A stretch of DNA of 9,163 nucleotides, from assembly GCA_024636595.1 (NCBI GenBank), contig JAGXGT010000093.1:1-9163 (forward strand). Direction: 5' to 3'. Below the pieces are notes generated by a model, which saw only the letters and a program-made list of their open reading frames with translations, was not told the DNA's origin and did no database searches. This DNA comes from Sphingomonadales bacterium (GTDB lineage: Bacteria > Pseudomonadota > Alphaproteobacteria > Sphingomonadales > Sphingomonadaceae). Shown one piece after another: positions 6,819-9,163 of the stretch (position 1 is its first letter; each line of letters begins with the position of its first letter). A program made the position numbers and the translations under genes.

Positions 6819-7559
6819 ATGATCGACACGTCCCTCGAATTTAGCGGCAAAACCATCTGCATCATTGGCGGCTCCAGCGGCATCGGCAATGCCACGGCGC
6901 AGGGCTTTCGCGGTTGCGGCGCGGAGGTCCATGTCACCGGCACCCGGGCCAGTGCGGATGACTATGACGCAGCCGAAGGCTCAGATCTGGAAGGCCTGAC
7001 CTATCACCAGCTTGACGCCGCCGATGACGCTGCGATCATCGCACTGCGGCAGACGTTCGAGCGGATGGATGTGCTGATCTGCTCGCAGGGCATGGTGCTA
7101 TACAAGCGCGCCGAGTTCGAACCCGAAAATTTCGCCAAGGTGGTGCAGGTCAATCTCAACAGCCTGATGACCTGCGCCGGGCAATTTCATGATTTGCTGA
7201 AAGAGTCCAAGGGCTCGCTAATCATCATCAGCTCGACCGCCGCTTTTCACGCAACCGTCGGCAACCCCGGCTATAATGCCTCCAAGGCTGGTGCCGCCGG
7301 ATTGACGCGTACCCTGGGCAAGGCCTGGGCTCCTGATGGCATCAGGGTCAATGGCATTGCCCCCGGCCTGATCGCGACCAAGATGACCAAGGTGACGACC
7401 GACAATCCCAAACGCCGCAAAGCCACCATTCGCTCGATACCGCTGGGCCGTATCGGCGATCCCGATGATATGGCAGGACTATCGCTGTTTCTGGCATCGC
7501 CGCTGTCGAACTATATCGTGGGACAGACCATCATCGCCGATGGTGGGCTGCTGCTTTAG
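6819..7559 (+). CDS. Short-chain dehydrogenase/reductase, variant SDR
   Basis: This 246-residue SDR carries GGSSGIG (17-23), D66 in place of the usual D-V pair (LDAA), N112, S139, Y152 and K156 (YNASK). It has a regular GQTIIADGGLLL end. The structural NAG motif is replaced by CSQG (88-91), losing the Asn that usually stabilises the central sheet. The region after beta-2 reads VTGTRAS, with R43, which favours NADP(H) (inference). The ATG has a strong AGGAGA box at 6808-6813, 5 nt away. It is transcribed away from the minus-strand SDR. Its stop lies one base from the stop of a convergent MFS gene, so its mRNA must either end very sharply or run antisense into that gene. It is distinct in sequence from the other two SDRs here, so it is not a recent duplicate. 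Its substrate is unknown. Confidence 0.92.
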   Translation: MIDTSLEFSGKTICIIGGSSGIGNATAQGFRGCGAEVHVTGTRASADDYDAAEGSDLEGLTYHQLDAADDAAIIALRQTFERMDVLICSQGMVLYKRAEFEPENFAKVVQVNLNSLMTCAGQFHDLLKESKGSLIIISSTAAFHATVGNPGYNASKAGAAGLTRTLGKAWAPDGIRVNGIAPGLIATKMTKVTTDNPKRRKATIRSIPLGRIGDPDDMAGLSLFLASPLSNYIVGQTIIADGGLLL

Positions 7560-7560
7560 T

Positions 7561-8856
7561 TCAGGCGGCTACAGGGGCTAGTTCCTGATTCACGGCCTTA
7601 CCGGTCCACCAGAACAGGAAGGTTGCCATCGACAGGCTCACCACCATCGTCGCAATCACCGCATAGTTGAGCGACATGCTGCCGTAGGCGGCGGCCCAAT
7701 TGTCGCTCATCAAGCCGATCAAGGCGGGCCCAATGCCATAGCCGAGCAGATTGATCGACAGACTGCTGATCGAGGAGGCGGTGCCGCGTTCGGTTGGCAG
7801 CACCGCGGCCTGAACCATGGAAATGGCCGCGCCCTGCGTCGATACCAGCAGGATATAACCGCAAATATAGAGCGCTAGAGTCATTTCGAGGCTGCTCGAC
7901 AGCAGGCAGAAGGTCCAGAACGGCAACACCATCAGCACCGCCAGCCCACAATACCAAGGCCGCCATCTGGGATTTTTCTTGGCGAGATAATCGGCCAGAT
8001 AGCCGCCCAATATCATTCCGGGAACACCGCCGGCGAACAGAACCGCTCCCAGATAGACGCCGACCTCTCCCTGGGTGACATCAAAATTGCGGATCAGGGT
8101 CGGCGCCAGCCAGATCGCGAAGGCGAACGAGGGAATATTGGTGAAACTATTGGCCAGCACCACCCGGACAAAGACGCTGTTCGTCCACAGCGACCGCATC
8201 GTGACCAGAAACGGTTGCTGCCTTTCTGCGCCGGCCTGCTGCGCCTTTCGTGCGAAAAAGCGGCCCCGCACGGGTTCGACAACGGTGAAATAGAGGACGA
8301 TCGCCAGCATTATGCCCGGCAGCCCCAGAATGACAAAGGTCCATCGCCAGCCATAAGCCTCCGCAATCAGGCCGCCCGCGGCATAGCCGAGCACCGGCCC
8401 CAGCACCGCGCCGACGGCAAATATGCCCATCGCCCGCGACAGTTCGTGCGGAGCGAAATAGTCGGTGATGATCGAGACCGACGGCGGACCGCCGCCCGCT
8501 TCCCCGACCCCGACACCGAGGCGGGCGAGCAGCAACGTCCAGAAACCCAGCGCGGCACCGCAGACCGCCGACATCAGGCTCCACAAGGCCAGTGACACGG
8601 CGACCATATTCTTGCGGTTGGTGCGGTCTGCCAGCCGGCCGGCCGGCACGCCAAGCAACAGATAGAAGACGGTGAAAGCGGTGCCGGCGAGCAGGCCGAT
8701 CTCGGTATCGCTCAGCACGAATTCGGCCTTAATATCCTCGATCAGGATCGACATCACCAGGCGGTCGGCGATGTTGAACATGAAGGTCAGCATCAGCATG
8801 ATCAGCACATAATAGCGATAGACACCGCCCAAAGCCGGGCCGGAATTCACATTCAT
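7561..8856 (-). CDS. MFS transporter, spinster-like family (second paralogue)
   Basis: From the preferred ATG this is a 431-residue, 12-helix MFS protein. TM1 has FNIADRLV (D31-R32). The TM2-TM3 loop has GRLADRTNRK (73-82), a full motif A. TM4 has ARLGVGVGEAGGG with R112 and E119, and LPGI (179-182) closes TM6. It shares these landmarks with the transporter at 4578-5891, so the two are paralogues, but they are well diverged. Three starts are possible: TTG 8871, ATG 8862 and ATG 8856. The box GGAGAGG (8863-8869) directly abuts the ATG at 8862 but is 6 nt from the one at 8856, so 8856 is chosen. The start lies about 40 nt from the T-run of a terminator hairpin. It converges with an SDR gene, one base between stops. 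The role is probably transport of the compound handled by the cluster (inference). Confidence 0.91.
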   Translation of the reverse strand: MNVNSGPALGGVYRYYVLIMLMLTFMFNIADRLVMSILIEDIKAEFVLSDTEIGLLAGTAFTVFYLLLGVPAGRLADRTNRKNMVAVSLALWSLMSAVCGAALGFWTLLLARLGVGVGEAGGGPPSVSIITDYFAPHELSRAMGIFAVGAVLGPVLGYAAGGLIAEAYGWRWTFVILGLPGIMLAIVLYFTVVEPVRGRFFARKAQQAGAERQQPFLVTMRSLWTNSVFVRVVLANSFTNIPSFAFAIWLAPTLIRNFDVTQGEVGVYLGAVLFAGGVPGMILGGYLADYLAKKNPRWRPWYCGLAVLMVLPFWTFCLLSSSLEMTLALYICGYILLVSTQGAAISMVQAAVLPTERGTASSISSLSINLLGYGIGPALIGLMSDNWAAAYGSMSLNYAVIATMVVSLSMATFLFWWTGKAVNQELAPVAA

Positions 8857-8862
8857 CGTCAT

Positions 8863-8869
8863 CCTCTCC
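8863..8869 (-). promoter_or_regulatory. Ribosome-binding site deciding the start of the second MFS gene
   Basis: On the minus strand this reads GGAGAGG. It is followed by ATGACG and then ATG at 8856, a 6-nt spacer. The nearer ATG at 8862 has no spacer from the full box, and the upstream TTG at 8871 overlaps the box itself. Confidence 0.65.
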
Positions 8870-8893
8870 AAAGGATGGCCATGGCCTAGCGCG

Positions 8894-8929
8894 AAAAAGG
8901 GGACAGAGCCAGACAGGCTCCATCCCCTT
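8894..8929 (-). terminator. Rho-independent terminator, minus strand
   Basis: On the minus strand AAGGGGA pairs with TCCCCTT (8923-8929 with 8897-8903). A symmetric CA/CA-type internal loop follows (TG on the minus strand), then a 5-bp GAGCC/GGCTC stem with a 5-nt loop (8911-8915). The hairpin runs straight into TTTTT (8894-8898). This is a convincing intrinsic terminator for the minus-strand gene ending at 9046. Because it stands about 40 nt before the transporter start, it could also act as an attenuator on that gene. Confidence 0.75.
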
Positions 8930-8934
8930 AATTG

Positions 8935-8946
8935 ATAGGGTCCTAT
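8935..8946. repeat. Short inverted repeat ATAGG-GT-CCTAT
   Basis: Five-base arms around a 2-nt centre lie between the terminator hairpin and the composite palindrome. It could be a small operator or part of the mobile-like repeat unit's flank. The length is short enough to be chance. Confidence 0.3.
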
Positions 8947-8947
8947 T

Positions 8948-9037
8948 CGTCATGCTGAACTTGTTTCAGCATCCAGAGCCGCATGGAGCAACCGTTGCCC
9001 GCTACCGCTCTGGATCCCGGATCAAGTCCGGATGACG
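8948..9037. repeat. Composite palindromic intergenic element (REP-like, sphingomonad type)
   Basis: A 32-nt left arm (8948-8979) and a 31-nt right arm (9007-9037) are imperfect inverted copies around a 27-nt core. The outermost CGTCAT/ATGACG and the inner ATCCAGAGC (8971-8979)/GCTCTGGAT (9007-9015) pair perfectly. Each arm also folds on itself: ATGCTGAA/TTCAGCAT (8952-8959 with 8965-8972) on the left, CCGGA/TCCGG (9017-9021 with 9027-9031) on the right. The core holds GCAAC-C-GTTGC (8988-8998). The whole can fold as a four-way, cloverleaf-like structure. It starts 8 nt after the stop of the minus-strand gene at 9046. The arm sequences resemble repeats I recall as frequent between genes in sphingomonad genomes; only one copy is present here. 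Confidence 0.8.
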
Positions 9038-9045
9038 CGTTTCTC

Positions 9046-9163
9046 TTATGCTGCAGTCAGCGCAATATGCCGCCGCATATGATGATCGACGCTGCCGAAC
9101 TCGCCTTCGATGATCGACAAGCGCTTGAAATAGCTGCCCACCGCCAGCTCTTCGGTCATACCC
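9046..9163 (-). CDS. C-terminal end of an unidentified protein, possibly acyl-CoA dehydrogenase (partial)
   Basis: A minus-strand frame is open from the window edge to TAA at 9046-9048, giving 38 codons. It was found by hand because it is short and has no start in the window. The peptide has TEELAVGSYFKRL followed by EGEFGSVDHHMRR and ends in ALTAA. The spacing of an aromatic-Lys-Arg-Leu helix and a Gly-x-x-Asp-His-His-x-x-Arg segment near the end resembles C-termini of some acyl-CoA dehydrogenases (from memory, not proven). If correct, it would introduce a double bond into a CoA thioester, fitting a catabolic cluster. The stop is followed by a palindromic element and then a terminator, as expected for a real gene end. 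Confidence 0.6.
   Translation of the reverse strand, partial: GMTEELAVGSYFKRLSIIEGEFGSVDHHMRRHIALTAA

Noticed and set aside
7530..7575. Terminator between the second convergent pair
   Set aside because: No stable hairpin with a T-run could be found on either strand around the 7559/7561 stops.
8938..9045. CRISPR-like repeat-spacer pattern near the right end
   Set aside because: There are only two inverted arms, not direct repeats with regular spacers; palindromic element fits better.

Overview
This GC-rich window looks like alphaproteobacterial DNA, most likely from a sphingomonad (Sphingopyxis/Parasphingorhabdus-like). That placement rests on overall protein style and on a palindromic intergenic element at 8948-9037 that resembles repeats common in sphingomonad genomes. 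It is inference, since no rRNA or marker gene is present. No tRNA, CRISPR array, transposase or phage gene was seen.

Layout. The left block (1-4573, + strand) is a probable four-gene operon: the 3' end of a HyuA-type hydantoinase/ketone-carboxylase-like subunit, a complete HyuB-type partner, a KstD-like FAD-dependent dehydrogenase, and an SDR oxidoreductase. It runs tail-to-tail, 4 nt apart, into a minus-strand pair (5961-6731 SDR, then 4578-5891 MFS transporter of the spinster-like type). A divergent promoter region (6732-6818) separates that pair from a third SDR on the + strand (6819-7559). This SDR ends 1 nt from a second, paralogous MFS transporter on the minus strand (7561-8856). Upstream of that transporter lie a minus-strand terminator hairpin, a roughly 90-bp composite palindromic element, and the last 38 codons of a minus-strand gene that may be an acyl-CoA dehydrogenase.

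How the genes may work together. Two transporters, three SDRs, a flavin dehydrogenase with the residue pattern of 3-ketosteroid dehydrogenases, a possible acyl-CoA dehydrogenase and a HyuA/HyuB pair suggest an accessory catabolic cluster for a small cyclic or ketone-containing compound (steroid-, terpenoid- or alicyclic-ketone-like). The substrate cannot be read from the sequence.

Most notable points. (1) The FAD dehydrogenase has no ATG, GTG or TTG start that keeps its FAD-binding motif; an ATA sits exactly where the start should be, behind a strong ribosome-binding site. (2) The palindromic element at 8948-9037 has two arms that differ in sequence but keep their hairpins through paired base changes. 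(3) A terminator hairpin lies about 40 nt upstream of the second transporter's start. (4) An SDR/MFS tail-to-tail arrangement occurs twice. (5) A HyuA/HyuB pair sits in an apparent operon with a ketosteroid-dehydrogenase-like enzyme.
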